Positions 35,909 to 44,441 are shown, numbered from the stretch's first letter. The stretch is 64,000 nucleotides of DNA from Phycicoccus sp. M110.8 (GCF_032464895.1 NZ_JAWDIC010000003.1:372001-436000), one strand, 5' to 3'. Numbers and translations are program-made. Notes: generated by a model from the letters alone, not told the origin.

Positions 35909-38500
35909 ATGACGGACACTCCACGCGCCAGAGGCGGCGCGGCCTTCGCGGCCATGGCACTTCGGAGGCGGCGGCCTGATGCGGCGGCGTCCCCCACGGT
36001 GGACGGTCGTGGACGGCCTGAGCTCGCCGACACACAGGTGCCGACCACACGGCAGGCCATGCCCCTCTCCCTCTCGCGCCGGACACTGATGGCCGGCGCG
36101 GTCGCCGCCGCGGCCCTCTGCGCGACGGACGCGGTCACGGCGCCGTGGACGGCACCGGCACGTGCCGCCACGACCGACGACTTCGACATGTTCCGCCTGC
36201 AGTGGCTGGCCACCATGGTCAGGGACTACGACCCGACGGACGCCGTTCTCGTGAGGTACGTGCAGAACACGGCCGCCGTGGCGAGCGAGTTCTGGCGCGG
36301 GGCGAAACCGCTCATCACCTCCAGCACGCGCTCGTACCTGTGGGAGGACCTCTACGACCCCACGGTCAGCCGGCAGTCGGCCCTCATGACGAGCACGATC
36401 GTCCGGCTGCGCCAGCTTGCCCTGGGCCTGAAGACACCCGGCTCGTCCTTGGCGGACGACCCCCAGCTCAAGGCCGACCTGCTCTCGGCGATCGACTGGT
36501 TCCTGGTCAACAGCTACAACACCGTGAACCGCACCGGCAACTGGTGGGACTGGCAGATCGGCACCCCGCAGGCGCTCAACGACTTCTGCGTGCTGATGTA
36601 CGACGACCTGTCGACCGAGCAGATCGCCACCGCAATGGCGGCCATCAAGCACTACGAGCCCGATCCCGCGATCACGGGCGGCAGCACCTCCACCGGGGCG
36701 AACCGGAACTGGGCCTGCGCTGTCACGATGCTGCGCGGCGCGCTCAGCCGGGACCAGTCGACCATCGACAGCGCACGGCTGAAGCTCGAGACGATCTTCC
36801 CCTACGCGACCTCGGGCGATGGCATGTACCCTGACGGCGGTTTCGTCCAGCACGTCTACTACGCGTACACAGCTGGTTACGGTGTGTCGCTGCTGCAGGT
36901 ACTGAGCTCCATGATGGTGTCCGCCGTCGGCACTCCGTGGGCGTTCTCCACGGCACAGACCGCCGAGGTCTTCGACTGGACCCAGAACAACTTCGCGCCG
37001 TGGATCTATGGCGGCGGCTTCATGGACATGCTTCACGGCCGCGGCATCTCGCGCTTCTACGAGACCGATCGCCGGATCGGCCGGCTCACGCTCGGGGTGC
37101 TGCTGCAGCTCGCGGGAGCGTTCCCCGCTGACGACGCGCGCCTGCTCCGCTCACAGCTCAAGGGCTGGCTGACCGCCTACAACTCGTACACCTTCGCTGG
37201 CCGCACGCCCGGCGAGAGGCAGCCGGACTTCTTCACGTACGACCCGGTTCCCATCCAGCAGGTGGCCCTCCCCTCGGTCGTGCTCGGGCGGCAGCTCGTG
37301 CAGGACGACAGCATCCCAGCGGCGCCGGAGTCCACCCGTACGGTGGTCGCGACCTCGATGGCGCGCGCCGTCCACCGCCGCCCTGGGTTCGCGATGGGCT
37401 TTGCCATGGAGACCAAGGCGATCCGCCCCTACGAGTCCGCCAACGGCGAGAACCGCATGGGGTGGTACCAAGGTGAGGGTGCCGTCTACCTGTACCTGCC
37501 GAACCAGCTCGGACACTGGGCGAACGAGTGGTGGCCCACCGCGAACAAGTGTCGCATTCCGGGCACCACCGTCGTCCAGAAGCAGCCCGTGCTCGGCACG
37601 CCTCAGCGTTCGACTGTCACGAACACGTGGGCGGGCGGCGCGCTCCTCGACGGGAACGCAGCGGTCGGTATGGGTCTCCAGTTCAAGACCCAGCCCCTGA
37701 GAGCCCGCAAGTCCTGGTTGTGCCTCGAGGACGCCATCGTGTGCCTCGGCGCGGGTGTCACGAGCACCGACGGGAACCGGATCGAGACGATCATCGAGCA
37801 GCGCAACATCGGGCCGAACGGCAGGACGGTCCCCGTGCTCGACGGCGCGCAGTTCACGAGGGTCGGCAGCACGCCGACGTCGTTCACGCCCAGCTGGGCG
37901 TACATCCCGAACACCAGTGGCTACCTGTTCCCGGTCCCCGGCACCCGGATCCAGGCGATCCGCGAAGACCGCACCGGGCGCTGGACCGACATGGACAATC
38001 GCGGGACCTACGAGGACGAGACGGCGTACAGCCGGCGGTTCATCACCTTCTGGTTCGACCACGGCATCGACCCCCAGAACGACAGCTACGCGTACATCCA
38101 GCTTCCCGGTGCCACGCAGGAGGAGGTCGAGGTGGCCGCGCAGACGATGGCCGACGTCACCATCGTCGCGAACACCGCCCTCGTGCAAGCGGCAAGCCGC
38201 GGCGGCGTCACGATGGCCAACTTCTGGGGCGCGAGTGCGCCCGTCACCAACGGCATCTCCGTCGACGCGCCGGTCTCCGTCGTCGTGAGCCGCAGGGCCG
38301 GCGAGCTGGCGATCGCCGTCAGCGACCCGACGCAGCGCCTCACCGGCGACGTGACCGTCACGGTGCAGGGGTCCGCGAACCGCCTGGTCTCGGTCGACCC
38401 CGGGGTCAGCGTGCTTCAGACCAAGTCGCGTGTCCGTATACGCGTCGCGGTGAACGGCGCCGCGGGGAAGACCTTCGTGGCGCGCTTCAGCAGATCATGA
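35909..38500 (+). CDS. Secreted PL8 polysaccharide lyase (hyaluronate/chondroitin/xanthan lyase family)
   Basis: This 863-residue enzyme should cleave a uronate-containing polysaccharide by beta-elimination outside the cell. The catalytic set is visible: Asn265 in TGANRNW, His315 in GGFVQHVYY and Tyr324 in TAGYG, with the same 50 and 9 residue spacings as characterised hyaluronate lyases. Also present are the aromatic patch NWWDWQIG near residue 211, GISRFYE and ENRMGWYQGEGAVYLY. A twin-arginine-type signal (SLSRRTLMAGAVAAAA) lies near residues 54-69. The ATG at 35909 has GGAAGGGAG upstream, which favours this long N-terminus over the ATG at residue 51. The exact polymer among hyaluronan, chondroitin and xanthan cannot be told. 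Confidence 0.9.
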   Translation: MTDTPRARGGAAFAAMALRRRRPDAAASPTVDGRGRPELADTQVPTTRQAMPLSLSRRTLMAGAVAAAALCATDAVTAPWTAPARAATTDDFDMFRLQWLATMVRDYDPTDAVLVRYVQNTAAVASEFWRGAKPLITSSTRSYLWEDLYDPTVSRQSALMTSTIVRLRQLALGLKTPGSSLADDPQLKADLLSAIDWFLVNSYNTVNRTGNWWDWQIGTPQALNDFCVLMYDDLSTEQIATAMAAIKHYEPDPAITGGSTSTGANRNWACAVTMLRGALSRDQSTIDSARLKLETIFPYATSGDGMYPDGGFVQHVYYAYTAGYGVSLLQVLSSMMVSAVGTPWAFSTAQTAEVFDWTQNNFAPWIYGGGFMDMLHGRGISRFYETDRRIGRLTLGVLLQLAGAFPADDARLLRSQLKGWLTAYNSYTFAGRTPGERQPDFFTYDPVPIQQVALPSVVLGRQLVQDDSIPAAPESTRTVVATSMARAVHRRPGFAMGFAMETKAIRPYESANGENRMGWYQGEGAVYLYLPNQLGHWANEWWPTANKCRIPGTTVVQKQPVLGTPQRSTVTNTWAGGALLDGNAAVGMGLQFKTQPLRARKSWLCLEDAIVCLGAGVTSTDGNRIETIIEQRNIGPNGRTVPVLDGAQFTRVGSTPTSFTPSWAYIPNTSGYLFPVPGTRIQAIREDRTGRWTDMDNRGTYEDETAYSRRFITFWFDHGIDPQNDSYAYIQLPGATQEEVEVAAQTMADVTIVANTALVQAASRGGVTMANFWGASAPVTNGISVDAPVSVVVSRRAGELAIAVSDPTQRLTGDVTVTVQGSANRLVSVDPGVSVLQTKSRVRIRVAVNGAAGKTFVARFSRS

Positions 38501-38571
38501 ACGCATCCTCAGGGGCACCACGAGTCCAGACCCCCACCGGGCCCGCTGGGTGACGTCCGGGCCCCCTAGGC

Positions 38572-38674
38572 GAGAAGGGCCTCCGGCCGGCGTTTACGCT
38601 GGCCAGAGGCCCTTCTGTGCACTCGCGGCGGGTGAAGGATTCGAACCTTCGAAGCTTTCGCGACGGATTTACAG
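38572..38674 (-). repeat. Copy of the tRNA-Tyr 3' half with terminator (putative attachment site)
   Basis: These 103 bases repeat 50782-50886 almost exactly: a one-base indel in the hairpin arm, one changed loop base and a few differences in the short spacer. The copy includes the terminator hairpin (AGAAGGGCCTC pairing with GAGGCCCTTCT) and the tRNA-Tyr 3' half up to the anticodon loop, then stops abruptly at 38674. There is no 5' half, so it cannot make a tRNA. This is the pattern left by integration into a tRNA gene. The remaining 38501-38813 spacer holds only this copy and the promoter region of the next gene. Confidence 0.88.
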
Positions 38675-38749
38675 CCTGTCGTATGCCGCGCGCTCACCAG
38701 CGGGAACGCGGCTCACACACGCCTCGCCGGGAAGGTTTCTTGCGCACAC

Positions 38750-38760
38750 TTGTCGTACAA
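38750..38760. promoter_or_regulatory. FadR-type GntR operator before the talarate/galactarate dehydratase gene
   Basis: TTGTCGTACAA fits the FadR-subfamily pattern TNGTNNNACNA at every fixed base, with perfect TTGT/ACAA arms. It lies 53 bases before the first gene of the unit that also encodes a FadR-type GntR regulator. Autoregulation is the natural reading. Confidence 0.6.
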
Positions 38761-38813
38761 CTAATGTATTCGTAGGATAACTCGCGTCTCGCTTCCTGAC
38801 GAAGGGCCTGTTC

Positions 38814-39941
38814 ATGACCGCCGACCGAATCCGCCACGTCGCCCTCTCGTCCGTGGTCCTGCAGTTGCCCACGCCCATCAGCGACGCCAAGGTGCTGACT
38901 GGACGGCAGAAGCCCATGACCGAGGTGGTCCTGCTGTTCGCCGAGATCGCCACCGAGCAGGGTCACTCCGGCACCGGTTTCAGCTACAGCAAGCGCGCCG
39001 GCGGCCCAGCACAGTTCGCGCACGCCAAGGAGGTGGCCGACGGGCTCCTCGGTGAGGACCCCAACGACATCGCCAAGGTCTACGACAAGCTGCTCTGGGC
39101 CGGCGCGTCGATCGGGCGCTCCGGCGTTGCCACTCAGGCGCTGGCCGCGATCGACATCGCGCTCTGGGACCTCAAGGCCCGGCGGGCGGACCTGCCCCTC
39201 TCCAAGCTCATCGGCTCGCACCGGGACTCCGTGCGCACGTACAACACATCGGGGGGCTTCCTGCACGCGTCCATCGAGGAGGTGAAGGAGCGGGCCTCGC
39301 AGTCGGTGGCGGCCGGGATCGGCGGCATCAAGATCAAGGTGGGACAACCGGACACCAGGCGCGACTTGCAGCGCCTCACCGCCGTCCGGGAGCACCTCGG
39401 CGACGGCGTGCCGCTCATGGTCGACGCGAACCAGCAGTGGGACCGGGCCACCGCGCTGCGCTTCGGCCGGGCGGTGGAGGACCTCGGACTCGTGTGGATC
39501 GAGGAGCCGCTGGACGCATACGACGCCGAGGGCCACGCCCAGCTGGCGGCCGCCCTGGACACCCCGATCGCGACGGGGGAGATGCTATCGAGCGTCGCCG
39601 AGCACGTCCGGCTGATCGAGGCCCGTGCTGCCGACATCATCCAGCCGGACGCCCCGCGGGTCGGCGGCATCACGCCGTTCCTGCGCCTTGCCGCCCTGGC
39701 CGACCACGCGGGCCTCCAGCTGGCGCCGCACTTCGCCATGGAGATCCACCTGCACCTCGCCGCGTGCTACCCGCGCGAGCCGTGGGTGGAGCACTTCGAG
39801 TGGCTCGACCCGCTCTTCAACGAGCGCCTCGAGACCCGTGACGGGCGCATGGTCGTCCCCGACAGGCCGGGACTCGGATTCACCCTGAGCGAGCAGGTGA
39901 AGGCCTGGACCATCGACTCCTTCGAGACCGGGAGGTCGTGA
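38814..39941 (+). CDS. L-talarate/galactarate dehydratase (enolase superfamily)
   Basis: This 375-residue enzyme should dehydrate galactarate or L-talarate to 5-keto-4-deoxy-D-glucarate. It resembles the Salmonella talarate/galactarate dehydratase over almost its whole length, including SDAKVLTGRQKP, GFSYSKRAGG, YNTSGGFLH and MVDANQQWDRAT. The catalytic set is complete: Lys173 and Lys175 in GIKIKVGQ, Asp204, Glu230 in WIEEPLDAYD, Glu256 in ATGEM and His306 in LAPHFAMEIHLH, all at the expected spacing. The ATG at 38814 follows GAAGG. A GntR regulator gene begins one base after the stop. The product feeds kdgD at the far end of the island. Confidence 0.93.
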   Translation: MTADRIRHVALSSVVLQLPTPISDAKVLTGRQKPMTEVVLLFAEIATEQGHSGTGFSYSKRAGGPAQFAHAKEVADGLLGEDPNDIAKVYDKLLWAGASIGRSGVATQALAAIDIALWDLKARRADLPLSKLIGSHRDSVRTYNTSGGFLHASIEEVKERASQSVAAGIGGIKIKVGQPDTRRDLQRLTAVREHLGDGVPLMVDANQQWDRATALRFGRAVEDLGLVWIEEPLDAYDAEGHAQLAAALDTPIATGEMLSSVAEHVRLIEARAADIIQPDAPRVGGITPFLRLAALADHAGLQLAPHFAMEIHLHLAACYPREPWVEHFEWLDPLFNERLETRDGRMVVPDRPGLGFTLSEQVKAWTIDSFETGRS

Positions 39942-39942
39942 G

Positions 39943-40656
39943 GTGGGCGACCGGCCCATCGACCGCGACGGCGGTCGCGGTCTCGCCCACGAGCTCGTCG
40001 AACGGCTCAAGGAGCGGATCCTGGCCGGGGAGATTGAGCCGGGCCAGAAGCTGCCGACCGAGGCGTCGCTGGTGGCCGAGTTCGGCGTGAGCCGCACGGT
40101 CGTCCGGGAGGCCATCTCGAGGCTGCAGGCGGCCGGGCTCGTGGAGACGTTCCAGGGCCGCGGCTCCTTCGTGCTGGCCCTGCCCGAGACCGGGCGGTTC
40201 GAGGTGGGGGCCGACCGGGTGCGAACCCACCGGGACGTGGTCGACATGATCGACTTCCGGATCGGGGTCGAGGGGGAGGCGGCCGGCCTGGCCGCCGAGC
40301 GGCGTACCGACGTGCAGCTCAAGGCCCTCGAGCGCGCCCTGCGCGACCTCGGCCGGGCCGGCGAGCGCGGGAACGGCGCGGTGGAGGCGGACTACGAGTT
40401 CCACCTGCGCGTCGCCGCGGCCTCGGGCAACCGCTTCTACCCCGAGCTGCTGGCCTCCCTGGGTCCGATGATGATCATGCTCCCGCGCACCCGCCTGGAG
40501 CCCGAGTACACCGTCTCGGACGCGACCCACCTGACCCGGGTCGCACTCGAGCACGAGAACATCTACCTCGCCGTCGCGCGCGGCGATGGCGCAGCCGCGC
40601 GGGCGGCGATGCGGCTGCACCTGGCCAACTCGCGTGCACGGCTCCTGCCGGGGTGA
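39943..40656 (+). CDS. GntR-family regulator, FadR subfamily (FCD domain)
   Basis: This 237-residue regulator has a winged helix with KLPTEASLVAEFGVSRTVVR near residues 39-58 and a C-terminal helical FCD effector domain with the metal/ligand residues in FRIGVEGEAA, DYEFHLRVAAASGN and HLTRVALEHENIY. The GTG at 39943 starts one base after the dehydratase stop, so they are co-transcribed. It likely represses this unit through the TTGT-N3-ACAA site at 38750 until an aldarate or ketodeoxyglucarate binds. Whether it also controls the other island B operons is open; I found no second match to that site. Confidence 0.93.
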   Translation: MGDRPIDRDGGRGLAHELVERLKERILAGEIEPGQKLPTEASLVAEFGVSRTVVREAISRLQAAGLVETFQGRGSFVLALPETGRFEVGADRVRTHRDVVDMIDFRIGVEGEAAGLAAERRTDVQLKALERALRDLGRAGERGNGAVEADYEFHLRVAAASGNRFYPELLASLGPMMIMLPRTRLEPEYTVSDATHLTRVALEHENIYLAVARGDGAAARAAMRLHLANSRARLLPG

Positions 40657-40659
40657 GTG

Positions 40660-41925
40660 TCACCATCGGGCCGTGTTCACCTGGAAACCCGGATGCACCG
40701 ATTGCATGTATGCCGTGTCCTCACGCCGGCGGATGCCGCACGAGAGGTACTGCTCGTGCAGGCGCCCAAGCGCCTCGTGGTCGAGGTCGACCCCCAGGCC
40801 GGGGCCAGTCGGCACTGCCACCGAGCCGTCGACGAAGTCGAGGACGCCTCCCCGGACGACGTCCTCGGTCTTCCAGGGGTAGTGGGTGTCGCAGGCGTAC
40901 GTGAGGTTGGGCGTGGCAGCGGCGAGATGGGTCATCGCCGCCAGGCTCACGCCCAGATGGCTGTTGGAGTGCATCGACAGGCCCATGCCGAACGTGTCGC
41001 AGATCCCTGCGAGCAGCCGCGAGCGGTGCAGCCCGCCCCACAGGTGGTGGTCGGACAGGACAACCCCCACCGCGCCCGCTCGCACCGCAGGCGCGACGTG
41101 CTCGAAGGCGATCACGCACATGTTCGTGGCCAGGGGCAGTGCGGTCCTGCCCGCCACGGCAGCCATCCCGTCGATACCGGGCGTGGGGTCCTCGAGGTAC
41201 TCGAGGAGGTCCGCCAGCTCGGCTGCGACCTTGATCGAGGTGTCGACGGTCCAGGCGCCGTTGGGGTCGATGCGCAGCCTGTGGTCCGGGAACGCCTCGC
41301 GCAGCGCTCGCATCGCCTCGACCTCGTCGGCCGGGGGCAGCACCCCGCCCTTGAGCTTGATGGCCTCGAACCCGTAGTCGCCCACCATCCGCTGGGCTTG
41401 GGTGACCAGCTGGTCGGGCGTCAGCGCCTCGCCCCAGTCGTCCTCGTCGTGGCCGGGATGTCCGGGCCACTTGTAGAACAGGTAGGCACTGAACGGGACA
41501 CGCTCCCGCACCGCGCCCCCGAGCAGGTCGCTGACCGGTCGCCCGGCCTCCCGACCCTGGATGTCCAGGCAGGCCACCTCGAACGGCGAGTACACGGTCG
41601 CGACGGCTGAGCCCAGCTCGAGCATGCCTCCGAAGCTGGCACCACCACCGCCGGTGCTCCCACCCAGCGCATCGACGGTCACCCGCCACAATCCGTTCAG
41701 GTCGTGTACGTCGACGCCCACGACGGCTCGCGCCACCGCCGCCAACCGCGCCAGGTGGGTCTCGTCGGCATACGTCTCCCCGAGCCCGACCGAGCCGGAG
41801 TCCGTGTGCACCTGCACGATCGCGCGCAGCGCGTACGGCTGGTGCACACCGACGACGTTGAGCAGCGGCGGGTCGGCGAAGGCGACCGGTGTGACGACCA
41901 CCGAGCTGATCCGCGAGCGCGTCAC
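40660..41925 (-). CDS. Glucarate dehydratase-like enolase superfamily protein, substrate unassigned
   Basis: This 421-residue protein keeps the catalytic residues of glucarate dehydratases: Lys190 and Lys192 in FEAIKLKGGV, Asp220 and Asn222 in RIDPNGAW, Glu245 in LEDPTPG, Asn268 in ATNMCV, Asp292 in LSDHHLWGG and His319 in MHSNSHLGVSL. It is distant from the canonical gudD at 49293, especially in the N-terminal cap that sets specificity (VVGVHQPYALRAIVQV against [14 protein letters not shown]). It likely acts on a different acid sugar. The GTG at 41925 overlaps the stress-protein stop by GTGA, so it ends the importer operon. It converges with the GntR gene. Confidence 0.82.
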   Translation of the reverse strand: MTRSRISSVVVTPVAFADPPLLNVVGVHQPYALRAIVQVHTDSGSVGLGETYADETHLARLAAVARAVVGVDVHDLNGLWRVTVDALGGSTGGGGASFGGMLELGSAVATVYSPFEVACLDIQGREAGRPVSDLLGGAVRERVPFSAYLFYKWPGHPGHDEDDWGEALTPDQLVTQAQRMVGDYGFEAIKLKGGVLPPADEVEAMRALREAFPDHRLRIDPNGAWTVDTSIKVAAELADLLEYLEDPTPGIDGMAAVAGRTALPLATNMCVIAFEHVAPAVRAGAVGVVLSDHHLWGGLHRSRLLAGICDTFGMGLSMHSNSHLGVSLAAMTHLAAATPNLTYACDTHYPWKTEDVVRGGVLDFVDGSVAVPTGPGLGVDLDHEALGRLHEQYLSCGIRRREDTAYMQSVHPGFQVNTARW

Positions 41926-42317
41926 CGCGGCGCCTTGACGGTCAGTACCGGCAGTCCGGACTCCAGGAGGATGCGTTGGGCGGTGCTGCCGAGGATGAGC
42001 TTGCCGACCGGCGTGCGGTGCCGCAGCCCGATGACGAGCAGGGACGCGTCGACCTCCCGGGCGAGGGCATCCAACGTGTCGGCCAACGACTCCCCGTGCA
42101 GCGGTTGGCGCACGTCGAGGTCGACCCCTGCCTCTGCGGCACGGGTCCGCAGCGACCGGACGTGGTCGCCGTCGACCATGTCGTCGTCAACGGGTGCGCC
42201 GCGGCGGGGCGAGTTCACGACGACGAGGCGCTCTCCACGCAGGGTTGCCTCGGCGATGCCGGTCTCGAGCGCGGCGTGGCCCTCTGGTGTGTCGACGTAG
42301 CCGACGAGGATGCTCAT
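41922..42317 (-). CDS. Universal stress protein of the aldarate importer operon
   Basis: This 131-residue single-domain Usp protein opens ILVGYVDTPEG and ends PVGKLILGSTAQRILL followed by VLTVKAPR. It is coupled to TctA upstream by ATGA and to the enolase gene downstream by GTGA. Its closest relative here is the protein encoded at 17632, which shares about half its residues by eye and lies in the same position, right after a transporter gene. Usp proteins are known to sit beside secondary carriers such as TRAP importers; a modulating role is inferred. Confidence 0.9.
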   Translation of the reverse strand: MSILVGYVDTPEGHAALETGIAEATLRGERLVVVNSPRRGAPVDDDMVDGDHVRSLRTRAAEAGVDLDVRQPLHGESLADTLDALAREVDASLLVIGLRHRTPVGKLILGSTAQRILLESGLPVLTVKAPR

Positions 42318-43888
42318 TTCGCCTCCGTGCTCTGGTGCTCCCTGGTGACTTGGGAGCTCTGCTGGGTGCCCGCCGGTCCGGCGTCCGTGACGACGGGGGC
42401 GGCGTCGCCGCGCCGCAGCCGGACGGCCCGGCGCAGGAGGGGGAAGACCGCCACGACGACGATGGCGGCGAAGATGGTCCCGGAGATGGGCCGGGTGAGG
42501 AAGCCGGTGGGGTTGCCTCCGAAGATCAGCAGCGACTGCCGGGCGGAGGACTCGATGAGCGTGCCGAGCACGAAGGCCAGGACCATCGGGCCGGGGTCGA
42601 AGCCGAACTTCTTCATCAGGTAGCCCAGGACGCCGAACACGATGACGAGGTAGACGTCGAACACCGAGTTGTTGACGGTGTAGACGCCGAGCATCGTGAT
42701 GAGCGCGGTGATGGGGGCGAGGATCGCGGGGCGCACGCGCAGGATGCGGACGAAGACGCCCACCAGCGGGATGCTCATGATGAGCAGCAGGATGTTCCCG
42801 ATGTACATCGAGTTGATGACGCCCCAGAAGATGTCGGGGTGCTGGTCGACGAGCTGGGGTCCGGGCTGCACGCCCTGGATCAGCAGGGCGCCGAACATCA
42901 GCGCCATGGTGGCGTTGGCCGGGATGCCGAGTGTCAGCAACGGGATGAACGACGACGTCGCGGCGGCGTTGTTGGCCGTCTCCGGGGCGGCGACACCCTC
43001 GATGGCCCCGCGCCCGAAGCGCTCCGGACGGGGTGCGCGACGCTTCTCCACGGCATACGCCACGAGCGAGGAGAGCACGGCACCGCCGCCGGGCAGGATG
43101 CCGAGGGCGAAGCCGATGCCGGAGCCGCGGGTGATGGCGCCCTTGGACTGGTTGAGGTCCTGCCGGGTGGGCCAGACCTTGGTGACTTTCGCCGGGGCGT
43201 GGACCTTCTTGTGGTTCTCCTCGAGGTTGTAGAGGATCTCGCCCAGCCCGAACAGGCCCATGGCGATCGGCACGAAGTCGATGCCGTCGGCCAGGTTGAG
43301 GTTGCCGAAGGTGAAGCGCTCCGCGCCGGTGAAGGTGTCGCGCCCGACCGTGGCGATGAGGAGTCCGACCGCCGCGGCGATGATGGCCTTGAGCTTGCCG
43401 CCGTTGCCGACGGTCGACACCAGGAGCACACCGAGGAGGCCGAGGGCGGCGTACTCCGGCGGCCCGAAGTCCAGCGCGTAGCCGGCGACGATCGGGGCGA
43501 GCACCGACAAGCCGATGATGGAGACGGTGCCGCCGATGAACGAGCCAATGGCTGCGATGCCGAGCGCGGCGCCCGCCCTTCCCTGTTTGGCCATGGCGAA
43601 CCCGTCGAAGACGGTGACGACCGAGCTGGCCTCGCCCGGCAGCCGCAGCAGCACCGACGTGATCGTGCCGCCGTACTGGGCGCCGTAGAAGATGCCGGCC
43701 AGCATGATGATGGCCGAGACGGGCTCGATGCCGTACGTGATCGGCAGCAGGATCGCGATGGTGGCTGCCGGACCGAGGCCCGGCAGGACACCGATGAGCA
43801 TGCCGATGACCACGCCGATGAGGCAGTAGAGCAGGTTCGTCGGCTGCAGGACGATGCCGAAGCCGTGGAGCAGTGGTGTGAAGTCCAT
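42314..43888 (-). CDS. tctA: Tripartite tricarboxylate-type transporter, large membrane subunit (TctA)
   Basis: TctA is the channel subunit of a sodium- or proton-coupled carboxylate importer that works with a binding protein rather than ATP. The 524 residues have about 11 to 12 hydrophobic segments. The family signature GVLPGLGPAATIAILLP is near residue 34, and its second-half partner GFALGILPGGGAVLSS near residue 255, with FYGAQYGGTITSVLLRLPGE between. The ATG at 43888 lies 10 bases after the TctB stop. The substrate is taken to be glucarate, galactarate or a similar dicarboxylate sugar because every catabolic gene in the island handles these. Confidence 0.93.
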   Translation of the reverse strand: MDFTPLLHGFGIVLQPTNLLYCLIGVVIGMLIGVLPGLGPAATIAILLPITYGIEPVSAIIMLAGIFYGAQYGGTITSVLLRLPGEASSVVTVFDGFAMAKQGRAGAALGIAAIGSFIGGTVSIIGLSVLAPIVAGYALDFGPPEYAALGLLGVLLVSTVGNGGKLKAIIAAAVGLLIATVGRDTFTGAERFTFGNLNLADGIDFVPIAMGLFGLGEILYNLEENHKKVHAPAKVTKVWPTRQDLNQSKGAITRGSGIGFALGILPGGGAVLSSLVAYAVEKRRAPRPERFGRGAIEGVAAPETANNAAATSSFIPLLTLGIPANATMALMFGALLIQGVQPGPQLVDQHPDIFWGVINSMYIGNILLLIMSIPLVGVFVRILRVRPAILAPITALITMLGVYTVNNSVFDVYLVIVFGVLGYLMKKFGFDPGPMVLAFVLGTLIESSARQSLLIFGGNPTGFLTRPISGTIFAAIVVVAVFPLLRRAVRLRRGDAAPVVTDAGPAGTQQSSQVTREHQSTEAK

Positions 43889-43898
43889 GGGGGCCCTG

Positions 43899-44441
43899 TC
43901 AGATCAGGCGGGGGAGGGGAATGGACAGCGCCAGGACGAACAGGCCGTACATGGATGCGACGGTGGCGACGCTGACGATCGCGGTCATGCGCCAGGACTC
44001 ACCGCCGAGGAACCGCAGCCAGACGGCCATGAGGACCAGGGAAGGCACCTCGAAGCCGACGACCGGCAGCAGCATGGCCAGCGCCACGAGGCTCGCCACC
44101 CCGAGAGCCGTCAGGGCACTCGAGCGGGTGAACTGCTCGGTGTCCTCCGCTGACCGGCCGAAGACCAGCTGGGCGAGGGACATCGCCGTCACGGCGACCG
44201 ACACCGCGAAGGGCCACAACCCCGGGCCGGGCTGCGTCAGGCTCCCCAGGCCGTAGCCCAGGGAGAGGACGACCCCGGCGACGCCGAGTGCCAGAGTGGC
44301 CACCCCGGCGCCGACCTGGGCCAGCGGACCCGCGTGGGGTGGGCGCTCGTCCTCCAGTTCCTGGGCGAGCTCGGCCTTGAGCTCCTCGAGGATGTCGCCC
44401 TCCCCCGTGGACGGTGGTACGGCAGAACTGGTGGTGCTCAT
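43899..44441 (-). CDS. tctB: Tripartite tricarboxylate-type transporter, small membrane subunit (TctB)
   Basis: This 180-residue membrane protein has a charged cytoplasmic N-terminus of about 38 residues (EELKAELAQELEDE) followed by four hydrophobic segments, including LPVVGFEVPSLVLMAVWL, the usual plan for TctB. It sits between the binding protein and the large subunit, the normal tct order. A strong hairpin in the 85-base gap before it may lower its expression relative to TctC. TctB sequences are poorly conserved, so context carries part of the call. Confidence 0.88.
   Translation of the reverse strand: MSTTSSAVPPSTGEGDILEELKAELAQELEDERPPHAGPLAQVGAGVATLALGVAGVVLSLGYGLGSLTQPGPGLWPFAVSVAVTAMSLAQLVFGRSAEDTEQFTRSSALTALGVASLVALAMLLPVVGFEVPSLVLMAVWLRFLGGESWRMTAIVSVATVASMYGLFVLALSIPLPRLI

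Larger units (their letters stand above)
28708..38674. mobile_element. Putative island A between two tRNA-Tyr 3' remnants
   Basis: The segment is bracketed by tRNA-Tyr 3' copies at 28708-28748 and 38572-38674 in the same orientation. It holds one compact polysaccharide locus: CE7-like esterase, two permeases, binding protein, FAD oxidoreductase, LacI regulator and PL8 lyase. The first gene ends 13 bases from the left copy, and the last ends 71 bases from the right one. I see no integrase, transposase or relaxase. The octamer GTATGCCG, common elsewhere in the window, is absent, which suggests a different donor. The island call is inference from layout. Confidence 0.55.

Noticed and set aside
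38572-38674. A second complete tRNA-Tyr gene
   Set aside because: The sequence diverges completely at the anticodon loop and no 5' half follows.
40660-41925. A duplicate gudD
   Set aside because: Catalytic residues agree, but the N-terminal cap and overall sequence are too different from the gudD at 49293 to be a recent duplicate.
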